Below are positions 5,982 through 13,830 of a stretch of 15,682 nucleotides of DNA, in pieces. The stretch's first letter is position 1; each line of letters begins with the position of its first letter. The translations under genes were made by a program, and so were the position numbers. Source of the stretch: Clostridia bacterium. Lineage in GTDB: Bacteria > Bacillota > Clostridia > Christensenellales > Borkfalkiaceae. Location: assembly GCA_900767495.1 (NCBI GenBank), contig CAAFZH010000119.1:1-15682 (forward strand). The letters are read 5' to 3'. The notes beneath the pieces were generated by a model. The model saw only the letters and a list, made by a program, of their open reading frames with translations, ran no database searches and had not been told where the DNA came from.

Positions 5982-5986
5982 AAAAT
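5958..5986 (+). promoter_or_regulatory. Possible second promoter inside the attenuator
   Basis: TTTACC (5958-5963), a 17-bp spacer and TAAAAT (5981-5986) overlap the 3' arm and T run of the hairpin. A transcript from here would start near 5993 and skip the terminator. The match is imperfect and may be chance in A/T-rich DNA. Confidence 0.25.
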
Positions 5987-6006
5987 ATGCTGAAAACGGT
6001 GGCGTT

Positions 6007-6327
6007 ATGATAGAAGAAATGCTTAAAAAAATACGCGAAAGCGAAGCGAGAGCAAACGAGGTGCGCGAGGACGGCGAATCGGAGGCGCGCAAAATAAGGC
6101 TCGATGCCGACGCGAACTATTCTTCGGCGGAAGAGGAGATCAAGAAGAACGCGCGCGCAAAGCGCGAGAGCGAACTGACCAAGGCGAAAACCGCCGCCGC
6201 GGAAAATTACGCCGCCTGCGTAGCGGATGCCAAGGCGCAGGGCGATAAAACGGTCGCCGCGTTCGAAAAAAAAGCCGCCGCGCTTGCCGACGAGTTATAC
6301 GGGAGGGTGATAAGCGGTGATTTCTGA
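6007..6327 (+). CDS. ntpF: V/A-type ATPase subunit G/H (NtpF), peripheral stalk
   Basis: This 106-residue protein is almost entirely charged, Ala-rich helix (about 1-100) with no membrane segment, as expected for the coiled-coil subunit that pairs with NtpE to form the peripheral stalks holding the catalytic head against the membrane part. It is the first gene of the operon, in the place ntpF takes in Enterococcus hirae. The sequence alone is low-complexity, so position carries much of the assignment. The start ATG follows GGTGG (5998-6002) by only 4 bp, a weaker site than those of the other genes. Its last 11 bp overlap the ntpI start. Confidence 0.85.
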   Translation: MIEEMLKKIRESEARANEVREDGESEARKIRLDADANYSSAEEEIKKNARAKRESELTKAKTAAAENYAACVADAKAQGDKTVAAFEKKAAALADELYGRVISGDF

Positions 6328-8293
6328 AATGTCGCTGATGCGCGCGCTCGTGATTAAATCCGAAAGCGATAAGATTTTCGACGCGCTTTCAAAAACGGGC
6401 GCAACGCAGATAAAAAAATGCGGCGAATACGAACTTGCCTCGCCTGCGGAGGCGAAGAGCGATCAGAGCGTTGCCGATTTAACGGCAAAGGCGCGCGCCG
6501 CGCTTAAATTTATAGATTTTGCGCACGAGCAACTCGCCGATAAGACTTTGCCGCCCGTCGTAAAGGACGGTTTCGGCGTGGGTATAGACGAGTTCTTAGC
6601 CGAAAAAACCGTAGCGGATAAAACTCTTGAAGAAATCGGCAAGGTTCTCGCGCTCGAAAAAGAGTATTCAGACTTAAAGACCAAGGGCGCGAAGATAGAG
6701 GAAACCGCCCGCGGATATAAAGATTACGCCTGCTTAAAGGAAAAATTTTCTTTTTATCAATCGACCAGACGAGTAGCCGTTTATCTCGGCACGGTCGCCT
6801 CGGATAAAACGGCGGCGTTTACGGCTGCGGCGGAAAGTTGCGGCGCGGTAGTCGAAGTTCTCGGCGGCGACGGCGGCAAAAACGTTATTTGCGCGCTGTG
6901 CCTTAAAGAGAGTTGCGAGGAAGTCGAATCGGCTTTAACCAAAGCCGCGTTTACAAGGTGCGGATATTCGGACGGGCAGACCGCAACGGAAGTTTTGCAA
7001 AAACTCGATGCCGAACTTAAAGAAAACGAAAACCGCAAAGAGGAAGTTTTGCGCCTTGCGGCGACGGCGTCGCCGAAAACCAAAGACATTAAGATATACC
7101 TCGATTATCTCGCGTTTACCGAGGAAAAAGAGGTTGCGTTGTCGGACTGTGCCGAAACGAGCGAAACGTTGCTGATAGAGGCATACGTTCCCACCGAGGC
7201 GGCGGACAGGGTTCAGACCGCGCTTAAAGAAAATTCTTCGGCGGCTTACGTAGAAGTAAAACCCGTTCCGCGCGACGAGTTCGCGCCCACGCTTATGAAA
7301 AACAATCGCGTGGTAAGAAATTTCGAGGCGGTTACCAACATGTATTCCGCGCCCGCTTACGGCGCGCTCGACCCAAACGGCGTTATGGCGTTTTTCTTCT
7401 CGCTGTTTATGGGCGTTATAATGGGCGACGCGGGTTACGGGCTTATGATGATTATAGGCGGCTTTTTGCTTGCCTCGCGCCAACGCGAGGGTACGAGCAT
7501 ATATCGTATGGCAAAAGTGTTTGCTTACGGCGGATTTTTCGCAATCGCCTTCGGCGCGCTTTTCGACAGTTATTTCGGTTATCCGCTCGTAAGGAATTTA
7601 TCCCCCGAATTTTCGGCGTTCTACCTTAAATACGTCGACCCGGTCGCGGCAAAAGCGACTATCGCGGGTATAACCGTGCCTTCGGCGTTGCTCTGGTGTC
7701 TTGCGCTCGGCGCGTTCCAGATAGCGGTTTCGCTTTTAATGAAAGCCGTTCAATGTTTCGGTCGCGGTCAGATTGCGGAAGGAATTTTCTCCGGATTGGT
7801 ATGGTCGCTCGCGCTTATATCGTTTATATTAACCGCGTTCTTCGCGGCAAGCGGCAATCCGCTGTTAAACACCTTCATTTATCCCACTATCGCGCTTTTC
7901 GCGCTCGGTATACTCACCGCGGGCATAACGCAAAAAGGGTTTAAAAAGGTTACGGGCATATTCGGCGCGGCTTACGGACTGATAAACTACGTTTCCGATA
8001 TTTTAAGTTACGCCAGGCTTTACGGACTGATGCTTGCGGGCGCGCAGATAGCGTCCATATTCACTAATTCCATAGCCGTCGGAATGCTGTTTCCTCTCGG
8101 CGCGGTCGGCGTTATTGCGGGTGTGCTTGTTATAATACTCGGCAACGTGTTTAACCTTGCCATGAGTCTGCTCGGCGCGTATATTCACGATTCGAGGTTG
8201 CAGTACGTCGAGTTCTTCGGCAGATTTTACGAGGGCGAAGGCGAATTGTTCGCTCCCTTGGGCAGTCAGCGCGAATTTATATATTTTAAATAA
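6317..8293 (+). CDS. ntpI: V/A-type ATPase subunit I/a (NtpI), ion channel stator
   Basis: This 658-residue protein is the large membrane stator subunit that forms the two ion half-channels beside the NtpK ring. The N-terminal half (about 1-340) is cytoplasmic and helical and contacts the peripheral stalks. The C-terminal half (about 350-625) holds about eight membrane helices. The essential Arg is visible as R567 in LSYARL (563-568), and the typical ending AYIHDSRLQYVEFFGRFY (621-638) is present. The start is GTG at 6317, 10 bp after GGAGG (6302-6306) and overlapping the end of ntpF. ATG at 6329 (Met5) is a possible alternative that resembles the usual family N-terminus, but it lies 22 bp from that site. 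A 61-bp gap with a hairpin separates it from ntpK. Confidence 0.97.
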   Translation: MISEMSLMRALVIKSESDKIFDALSKTGATQIKKCGEYELASPAEAKSDQSVADLTAKARAALKFIDFAHEQLADKTLPPVVKDGFGVGIDEFLAEKTVADKTLEEIGKVLALEKEYSDLKTKGAKIEETARGYKDYACLKEKFSFYQSTRRVAVYLGTVASDKTAAFTAAAESCGAVVEVLGGDGGKNVICALCLKESCEEVESALTKAAFTRCGYSDGQTATEVLQKLDAELKENENRKEEVLRLAATASPKTKDIKIYLDYLAFTEEKEVALSDCAETSETLLIEAYVPTEAADRVQTALKENSSAAYVEVKPVPRDEFAPTLMKNNRVVRNFEAVTNMYSAPAYGALDPNGVMAFFFSLFMGVIMGDAGYGLMMIIGGFLLASRQREGTSIYRMAKVFAYGGFFAIAFGALFDSYFGYPLVRNLSPEFSAFYLKYVDPVAAKATIAGITVPSALLWCLALGAFQIAVSLLMKAVQCFGRGQIAEGIFSGLVWSLALISFILTAFFAASGNPLLNTFIYPTIALFALGILTAGITQKGFKKVTGIFGAAYGLINYVSDILSYARLYGLMLAGAQIASIFTNSIAVGMLFPLGAVGVIAGVLVIILGNVFNLAMSLLGAYIHDSRLQYVEFFGRFYEGEGELFAPLGSQREFIYFK

Positions 8294-8301
8294 GTAATAG
8301 C

Positions 8302-8316
8302 CGCGCGACAAGCGCG
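8302..8316 (+). other. Intercistronic hairpin before ntpK
   Basis: CGCGC and GCGCG flank a 5-nt loop in the 61-bp gap between ntpI and ntpK. No T run follows, so it is not a terminator. A stem at this place could protect the 5' end of a processed ntpK mRNA, which needs high expression because the ring contains many copies. Confidence 0.4.
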
Positions 8317-8354
8317 AGTTATATAAAAAAGGAAAAATTTGGAGGTCTACTAAA

Positions 8355-8786
8355 ATGGACGGTAGAGCAATAGCAATTTTGGGTCTTGCACTGTGTATGA
8401 TACTGTGCGGCGGCGGTTCGGCATACGGACTTTACAGAACGGGCGCGGCGAGCGCGGGCGTATTGTCCGAGGACGGGAAAAAGTTCTCTAAAATAATCGT
8501 ACTCGCACTTTTACCCGCAACGCAGGGTATTTACGGCTTCGTACTTGCCGTTATGAGCGTTCCCGCGGCGGGCATAACCGTAGCGGAAGGTTACGCAATA
8601 CTTTATCGCGCGCTTGCTTTGGGCGTAACGGGTATGATTTCGGCTGTATTGCAGGGTATAACCGCAAGCGCATGTATTTACGCAATCGGTAAAAACAGCG
8701 CGGGTTCGGGTAAATACGTTCTTTTCCCCGCTATGATAGAGTTCTACGCAATACTTGCGTTGGTACTCGGCATAATGCTTGCTTAA
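8355..8786 (+). CDS. ntpK: V-type Na+-ATPase proteolipid subunit K (c ring)
   Basis: This 143-residue protein has four membrane helices (about 6-27, 48-70, 82-112, 121-142), a fused double hairpin that forms the rotor ring. Five positions known to bind Na+ in Enterococcus hirae NtpK (Leu61, Thr64, Gln65, Gln110, Glu139) fall on Leu53, Thr56, Gln57, Gln100 and Glu129 here. Only the second hairpin has the carboxylate, as in NtpK. This predicts Na+ rather than H+ coupling. Translation starts at ATG 9 bp after a strong GGAGG (8341-8345), one of the best ribosome binding sites in the operon, which fits the high copy number of the subunit. The protein is about a dozen residues shorter than the E. 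hirae one, partly at the N-terminus. Confidence 0.97.
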   Translation: MDGRAIAILGLALCMILCGGGSAYGLYRTGAASAGVLSEDGKKFSKIIVLALLPATQGIYGFVLAVMSVPAAGITVAEGYAILYRALALGVTGMISAVLQGITASACIYAIGKNSAGSGKYVLFPAMIEFYAILALVLGIMLA

Positions 8787-8808
8787 AAACGAGGATTTAT
8801 CTTTTAAA

Positions 8809-9387
8809 ATGATTGAAAACGAAAAGGTCGATATTCTTTCCGCGATAACCGAAAAAGCCGAAAACGACCGCGCCGCGGCGATAAATTCCGCCGAAGAATA
8901 CGCGCGGGATAAGGCGGAAAAGGCTAAACAACTCGCGGAAGAAACCGCCGCTTCGTGGGCGGCGGAAACCGCAATCGCGGTACAGGATATATCAAAAAAG
9001 AACGAAGTAGCCGTGCGAATGGAAAAAAATCGCGTCGCGCTTGCCGCAAGGCGTAAGTGCGTGGACAGGGTATACGAAATTCTTTTGCAAAAACTGCGCG
9101 CTATGGGCGCGGAAGATTTTTTGCGCCTTGTATCCGTCTGCGTGCAAAAATACGGCGAAAAAGGGCAGACGCTTATTCTTGCCAAAAGCGCGCCCGTCGG
9201 CGCGGACGAGGTAAAATCGCTTAAAGCGGTGAAGGATCTCGGATTGAAAGTTGAAGTTTCGGCCGATATAAAAGACGGTTTTGTTTTATCGGGCGAGTCC
9301 TACGACCGCGACTTTACGCATGCCGCAATCGTGGACGGCGTTAAAGAAAGCACCGAAAAAGAAACGTCCGAAAAAACGGCGAATTGA
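8809..9387 (+). CDS. ntpE: V/A-type ATPase subunit E (NtpE), peripheral stalk
   Basis: This 192-residue protein starts with a long charged Ala/Glu/Lys-rich helix (about 1-100) and ends in a globular alpha/beta domain (about 105-185) that binds the top of the catalytic head. It pairs with NtpF to form the outer stalk. I chose ATG 8809, which has GAGGA (8791-8795) upstream at a rather long 13 bp. The frame is open back to a TTG at 8779 inside ntpK, but that would add ten residues without a ribosome binding site. The last dozen residues are a loose Glu/Lys/Thr tail. The gene lies 22 bp after ntpK and 20 bp before ntpC. Confidence 0.9.
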   Translation: MIENEKVDILSAITEKAENDRAAAINSAEEYARDKAEKAKQLAEETAASWAAETAIAVQDISKKNEVAVRMEKNRVALAARRKCVDRVYEILLQKLRAMGAEDFLRLVSVCVQKYGEKGQTLILAKSAPVGADEVKSLKAVKDLGLKVEVSADIKDGFVLSGESYDRDFTHAAIVDGVKESTEKETSEKTAN

Positions 9388-9407
9388 CTACGGGAGGCAA
9401 ACGCACT

Positions 9408-10376
9408 ATGAGAGATACTGCTTACGTAAACGCGCTTGCCGTGTCCGCGCAAAAATCGTTGCTTACCAAAAGCAAATTTCTTACGATGGCGGAGGCTTCT
9501 TCGCCCGAGGACGCGCTTTCGGTGTTGAAAAGCAGCGGTTTCGGCGAGGGGGCGGAAATAAGCGGTGCGGGCGAGTACGAGAAACTCGTAGATAAGGAAC
9601 GCGAAAAACTTCGCGCGTTTTTGCGCGAGTATTCGCCGAGTAAAGGGCTTATAGCGTATTGCTATCTCGGCGGAGATTTTTTCAATCTCGACGCGGCGGC
9701 AAGAAAAGTTCTGCTCGGCGCGGACGACGCGGCGTATTCTCCCGACGGCGAAACGAGTACGGAACTTTTAGAAAAGTACTTCGGCGGCGAAAAGGTCGTT
9801 TTGCCCGATTATTTGTCGGCAACGGCAATCGCGCTTAAAGAGGCGTGCAAAAATTCGCCCACGGGTAAAACCCTGTCGCTTATAACCGTAAAAGGCAAAT
9901 ACGCGGCAATGCTTAAAACCATTAAAAACCGCGTTATACGCGACTTTATCCGCACCGAAATCGACTGTAAAAACGTTTCGGCGTATTTCCGTGCGAAAGA
10001 TAAAACGACCGCCGAAGAACAGTTTATTCCCGGCGGTAAGATAAAAAAAGAAAAACTCGCCGCGATTTTATATAAGGATACCTCGCGTACCCGTAACGCG
10101 TTTTTGTTTACGCCTTACTACGGTATTATAGACGAGTGCTTAAAGGCGAAAGAAAACGGCGAGCCTTTTACGAAACTCGAAAAACTCGCCGACGATTATC
10201 CGCTTAAAAAAATAGCGGGTAAAAAATACGAGATTACGGGCGTAACGCCTATGCTCGTATATTATCTCTATAAAAACGCCGAACTCAAAAACGTAAGAAC
10301 GGTTATGTCGGGCAAACTCGCGTCGGCTCCGTCGTCGCTTATAACGGGGAGGTTGAGAGAAGTATATGGCGAGTAA
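9408..10376 (+). CDS. ntpC: V/A-type ATPase subunit C/d (NtpC), rotor socket
   Basis: This 322-residue, all-helical soluble protein sits on the NtpK ring and links it to the central stalk (NtpD and NtpG). It belongs to the V-ATPase d/AC39 family. Visible family features are the opening YVNALAVSAQKSLLTKSKF and the repeated three-part helical layout with IKNRVIRDFIRTEIDCKNV near 176-194, the part lining the funnel. The start is ATG 9408, 10 bp after GGGAGG (9392-9397); an in-frame TTG at 9384 overlapping the ntpE stop has no ribosome binding site. Its last 11 bp overlap ntpG. The length is close to that of the E. hirae subunit. Confidence 0.95.
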   Translation: MRDTAYVNALAVSAQKSLLTKSKFLTMAEASSPEDALSVLKSSGFGEGAEISGAGEYEKLVDKEREKLRAFLREYSPSKGLIAYCYLGGDFFNLDAAARKVLLGADDAAYSPDGETSTELLEKYFGGEKVVLPDYLSATAIALKEACKNSPTGKTLSLITVKGKYAAMLKTIKNRVIRDFIRTEIDCKNVSAYFRAKDKTTAEEQFIPGGKIKKEKLAAILYKDTSRTRNAFLFTPYYGIIDECLKAKENGEPFTKLEKLADDYPLKKIAGKKYEITGVTPMLVYYLYKNAELKNVRTVMSGKLASAPSSLITGRLREVYGE

Positions 10377-10686
10377 ACTTGCAATGATGGCGAGCGGCGA
10401 AAGCGCGCTTGCGTTTAAAGCCGCGGGCGTTGACGCTTATTACGAACGCGACGCGGAAAAGGCGAGAGAAACGTTTAAAAAACTCGCTAAAAAATATTCG
10501 GTTATTTTCGTTGCGGACGATCTGGCGGAAGTCCTTTCCGACCTTATCGAAAGAACGCTCGAAAAACCTTACCCCGTGGTGGTTACCGTTCCCGACGCAA
10601 ACGGAAACAGCGAGTACGCCGCCAAGAAACTTAAAGAGGAATCCGAGAGGGTACTCGGCATAGACGTGTTAAGTCAACGCAACTGA
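10366..10686 (+). CDS. ntpG: V/A-type ATPase subunit F (NtpG), central stalk
   Basis: This 106-residue protein has the Rossmann-like fold sequence of subunit F: an opening beta strand and Gly-rich turn, then the ALAFKAAGVDAYY element (14-26), a central strand SVIFVADDLAE (45-55), and a VVVTVPD strand (71-77). It binds NtpD and strengthens the rotating shaft. The start ATG lies within the end of ntpC (11-bp overlap, ATGGCGAGTAA), with GGGGAGG (10346-10352) 13 bp upstream, so its translation is probably coupled to ntpC. It ends 11 bp before ntpA. Confidence 0.95.
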   Translation: MASKLAMMASGESALAFKAAGVDAYYERDAEKARETFKKLAKKYSVIFVADDLAEVLSDLIERTLEKPYPVVVTVPDANGNSEYAAKKLKEESERVLGIDVLSQRN

Positions 10687-10697
10687 CGAGGATTAAA

Positions 10698-12467
10698 ATG
10701 GAAGGTAGAATAGTAAAAGTATCCGGTCCGCTTATAGTGGCGGAAAATATGTCCGACGTAAAAGTCTACGACGTGGTTAAAGTCGGCGAAAAAGAACTTA
10801 TAGGCGAAGTTATAGAACTTCGTCGCGACCGCGCGTCCATTCAGGTTTACGAAGAAACTTCGGGTCTGGGCGTCGGCGACAAAGTAATTTCCACGGGCGA
10901 ACCGCTCTCCGTAGAACTCGCCCCCGGGCTTATAGGCGGCATTTACGACGGTATTCAAAGACCGCTCGAAAAAATCGTTCAACTATACGGCGACCGCATT
11001 ACGCGCGGACTTAAAGTAGACCATATAGACAGAGAAAAATTATGGGCGTTTAAACCGACCAAAAAAGTCGGCGACTACGTTGAGAGCGGCGACGTTCTGG
11101 GCGTGGTTGACGAAACGCCTATCGTAAAACATAAAATACTCGTTCCTTACGGCGTAAAAGGCAAACTTACAGCCGTAAACGAGGGCGAATTCAATATTAC
11201 GCAAACCGTCGCCGCAGTAAAGACCGAAAGCGGCGAGGTAAAAAGCCTTTGTATGCTTACGCGCTGGCCTGTAAGAAAGGCAAGACCGTATAAGGAAAAA
11301 CAAACCCCCGATATGCCCATGGTTACGGGGCAGAGGGTTATAGATACGCTCTTTCCCATAGCGAAAGGCGGCGTGGCGGCAGTTCCCGGTCCGTTCGGCA
11401 GCGGCAAGACCGTCGTTCAGCACCAACTCGCCAAATGGGCGGACGCACAGATTATAGTCTACGTCGGCTGCGGCGAACGCGGAAACGAAATGACCGACGT
11501 TTTGAACGAATTTCCCGAACTTAAAGACCCCGCCACGGGCGAACCGCTTATGAAGAGAACGGTGCTTATAGCCAACACTTCGGATATGCCCGTCGCCGCG
11601 CGTGAGGCGTCCATTTATACGGGTATCACCATAGCCGAATATTTCAGAGATATGGGTTACAGCGTGGCTATAATGGCGGACTCGACTTCGCGTTGGGCGG
11701 AGGCTTTGCGCGAAATGAGCGGCAGACTCGAAGAAATGCCCGGCGACGAAGGTTACCCTGCGTATCTTGCGTCCCGTCTGGCGGAATTTTACGAAAGAGC
11801 GGGCATAGTCAAAGTTTTAGGCAGCGAAAACGTACTCGGTTCGGTATCCGCAATCGGCGCGGTATCTCCTCCGGGCGGCGACCTTTCCGAACCCGTAGCG
11901 CAGGCTACTTTAAGAATAGTCAAAGTGTTCTGGGGCTTGTCTGCGTCGCTCGCGTATAAACGCCACTTCCCCGCGATAGACTGGTTAATAAGTTATTCGC
12001 TTTACGCCGACCGTATGTCGGAATGGTACGAAAAACACGTGGGACAGGATTTCCCCGCGCTCCGCGCGTTCGTTATGAATATTTTGCAGGAAGAGGCTAA
12101 CCTCGACGAAATAGTAAGGCTCGTCGGCGTGGACGCGCTTTCCTATAAAGACAGAATGACCCTCGAAACGGCTAAAATGATCCGCGAGGACTATCTGCAT
12201 CAGAACGCTTTCCACGAGGTAGATACTTACACTTCGCTCGATAAGCAGTACAGAATGCTCAAACTCATCAAAAAATTCCACGACCTCGGAGTAGAGGCGG
12301 TGGATAATTACGCCGAACTCGACGATATTCTCGCGCTCCCGTCCAAAGAACGCATAGGCAGAGCGAAATATATAGAGGAAAGCGCGATAAACACGCTTGA
12401 CGAAATAAGCGCGCAACTCGAAAGAGAAATGAAGGCGCTTTACCGCGAAGGAGAAAGCGATGTATAA
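10698..12467 (+). CDS. ntpA: V/A-type ATPase catalytic subunit A (NtpA)
   Basis: This 589-residue protein is the catalytic nucleotide-binding subunit. The N-terminal beta barrel (about 1-75) is followed by the bulge domain special to V/A-type A subunits (about 110-195). The P-loop GPFGSGKT is at 231-238 (Lys237, Thr238), the catalytic Glu at E260 in GERGNEMTD (259-267), and the signature DSTSRWAEALREMSGRLEEM at 328-347 is followed by PGDEGYPAYL. It works with NtpB in the alternating hexamer and drives rotation of the shaft. ATG follows GAGGA (10688-10692) by 5 bp. It overlaps ntpB by 8 bp, which suits equal production of the two subunits. All key residues are present. Confidence 0.99.
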   Translation: MEGRIVKVSGPLIVAENMSDVKVYDVVKVGEKELIGEVIELRRDRASIQVYEETSGLGVGDKVISTGEPLSVELAPGLIGGIYDGIQRPLEKIVQLYGDRITRGLKVDHIDREKLWAFKPTKKVGDYVESGDVLGVVDETPIVKHKILVPYGVKGKLTAVNEGEFNITQTVAAVKTESGEVKSLCMLTRWPVRKARPYKEKQTPDMPMVTGQRVIDTLFPIAKGGVAAVPGPFGSGKTVVQHQLAKWADAQIIVYVGCGERGNEMTDVLNEFPELKDPATGEPLMKRTVLIANTSDMPVAAREASIYTGITIAEYFRDMGYSVAIMADSTSRWAEALREMSGRLEEMPGDEGYPAYLASRLAEFYERAGIVKVLGSENVLGSVSAIGAVSPPGGDLSEPVAQATLRIVKVFWGLSASLAYKRHFPAIDWLISYSLYADRMSEWYEKHVGQDFPALRAFVMNILQEEANLDEIVRLVGVDALSYKDRMTLETAKMIREDYLHQNAFHEVDTYTSLDKQYRMLKLIKKFHDLGVEAVDNYAELDDILALPSKERIGRAKYIEESAINTLDEISAQLEREMKALYREGESDV

Positions 12468-13830
12468 GGAATATAAAACCATAAAAGAAATCGTCGGACC
12501 GCTTATGCTCGTAGAGGGTGTGGACGGCGTTAAATACGACGAACTCGTAGAAGTCGTGCAGGAGGACGGCAGCGTCCGTCGCGGCAAGGTACTCGAAGTA
12601 AAAGACGATAAAGCCGTGGTGCAACTTTTCGAGAATACGCAGGGGCTTAAAATATCCACCTCCAAAGCCAAGTTTTTAGGCAGAAGTCTGTCGCTCGATT
12701 TGTCCGAGGATATGCTCGGCAGAGTTTTCGACGGTATGGGTAACCCCCGCGACGGCGGCGCGCCCATTATTCCCGATAAGCGCATGGACGTAAACGGCGA
12801 GCCTATAAACCCCGCCGCGCGCGACTATCCCGACGAATTTATTCAGACGGGCGTTTCCGCAATAGACGGTCTTAACACCCTCGTAAGGGGTCAAAAACTG
12901 CCCATATTCTCGATGAGCGGACTTCCGCACGCCGAACTCGCCGCGCAGATAGCGCGTCAGGCAAAAGTACGCGGTAAGGACGAAAAATTCGCCGTAGTGT
13001 TCGCCGCAATAGGCATCACTTTCGAGGAGGCGCAATACTTCGTAAACGACTTTAAAAAGACGGGCGCGATAGAGAGGACGGTGCTTTTCACCAACCTTGC
13101 CAACGACCCCGCAATCGAGCGTATAGCGACTCCGCGTATGGCTCTTACCTGCGCCGAGTATCTCGCGTTTGAAAAGGGTATGCACGTACTCGTTATTATG
13201 ACCGACATAACCAACTATGCCGAGGCTTTGCGTGAGGTTTCCGCCGCAAGAAAGGAAGTACCCGGCAGACGCGGCTACCCGGGCTATCTCTATACCGACC
13301 TCGCCACTATGTACGAGCGCGCGGGCAGGATTCGCGGTAAGCAGGGGTCTATAACGCAGATTCCTATCCTTACCATGCCCGAGGACGATAAAACTCACCC
13401 CATTCCCGACCTTACGGGTTATATAACCGAGGGACAGATAATTTTGTCGAGAGAGTTGTATAAAAAGGGCGTTAATCCTCCTATAGACGTACTTCCGTCG
13501 CTTTCAAGACTTAAAGACAAGGGTATAGGCGAGAACAAGACGAGAGAAGATCACGCCGATACCATGAACCAACTTTTCTCCGCTTACGCTAAGGGAAAAG
13601 AGTGTAAAGAACTTTCCGCCATTTTGGGCGACAGCGCGCTTTCGGCAACCGATAAACTCTACGCGAAGTTTGCCGAGCAGTTTGAAAAAGAATACGTCGC
13701 GCAAGGTTTCGATAAGGACAGGTCTATCGAGGAAACGCTTGATACGGGCTGGAAATTGTTGAAAATTTTGCCGCGTTCCGAACTTAAACGTATAAAAGAA
13801 AAGTACCTTGACAAGTATTTGGGGGCGTAA
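12460..13830 (+). CDS. ntpB: V/A-type ATPase regulatory subunit B (NtpB)
   Basis: This 456-residue non-catalytic partner of NtpA is related to F-type alpha. It opens with the beta-barrel sequence typical of B subunits (IKEIVGPLMLVEGVDGVKYD). At the place of the P-loop it has SMSGLPHAELAAQIARQ (about 151-167), which lacks the GKT and so marks it as non-catalytic. ITNYAEALREVSAARKEV and PGRRGYPGYLYTDLATMYER follow, then the C-terminal helical domain. AAGGAG (12448-12453) lies 6 bp upstream of the ATG, inside the ntpA coding end. Its stop TAA shares one base with the ntpD start (TAATG), so translation is probably coupled. Confidence 0.99.
   Translation: MYKEYKTIKEIVGPLMLVEGVDGVKYDELVEVVQEDGSVRRGKVLEVKDDKAVVQLFENTQGLKISTSKAKFLGRSLSLDLSEDMLGRVFDGMGNPRDGGAPIIPDKRMDVNGEPINPAARDYPDEFIQTGVSAIDGLNTLVRGQKLPIFSMSGLPHAELAAQIARQAKVRGKDEKFAVVFAAIGITFEEAQYFVNDFKKTGAIERTVLFTNLANDPAIERIATPRMALTCAEYLAFEKGMHVLVIMTDITNYAEALREVSAARKEVPGRRGYPGYLYTDLATMYERAGRIRGKQGSITQIPILTMPEDDKTHPIPDLTGYITEGQIILSRELYKKGVNPPIDVLPSLSRLKDKGIGENKTREDHADTMNQLFSAYAKGKECKELSAILGDSALSATDKLYAKFAEQFEKEYVAQGFDKDRSIEETLDTGWKLLKILPRSELKRIKEKYLDKYLGA

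Noticed and set aside
8779..8808. TTG-initiated N-terminal extension of ntpE
   Set aside because: It lies inside the ntpK end without a ribosome binding site; ATG 8809 gives a family-typical start.
9384..9407. TTG-initiated N-terminal extension of ntpC
   Set aside because: It would cover the GGGAGG site that serves ATG 9408, and MRDTAYVNA is the family-like beginning.
11985..12785. 266-codon minus-strand frame across the ntpA/ntpB junction
   Set aside because: It is a shadow of two highly conserved genes; its translation shows no domain and no ribosome binding site supports it. The same holds for long minus-strand frames at 6935-7483, 8511-9185, 12676-13398 and 13917-14495.
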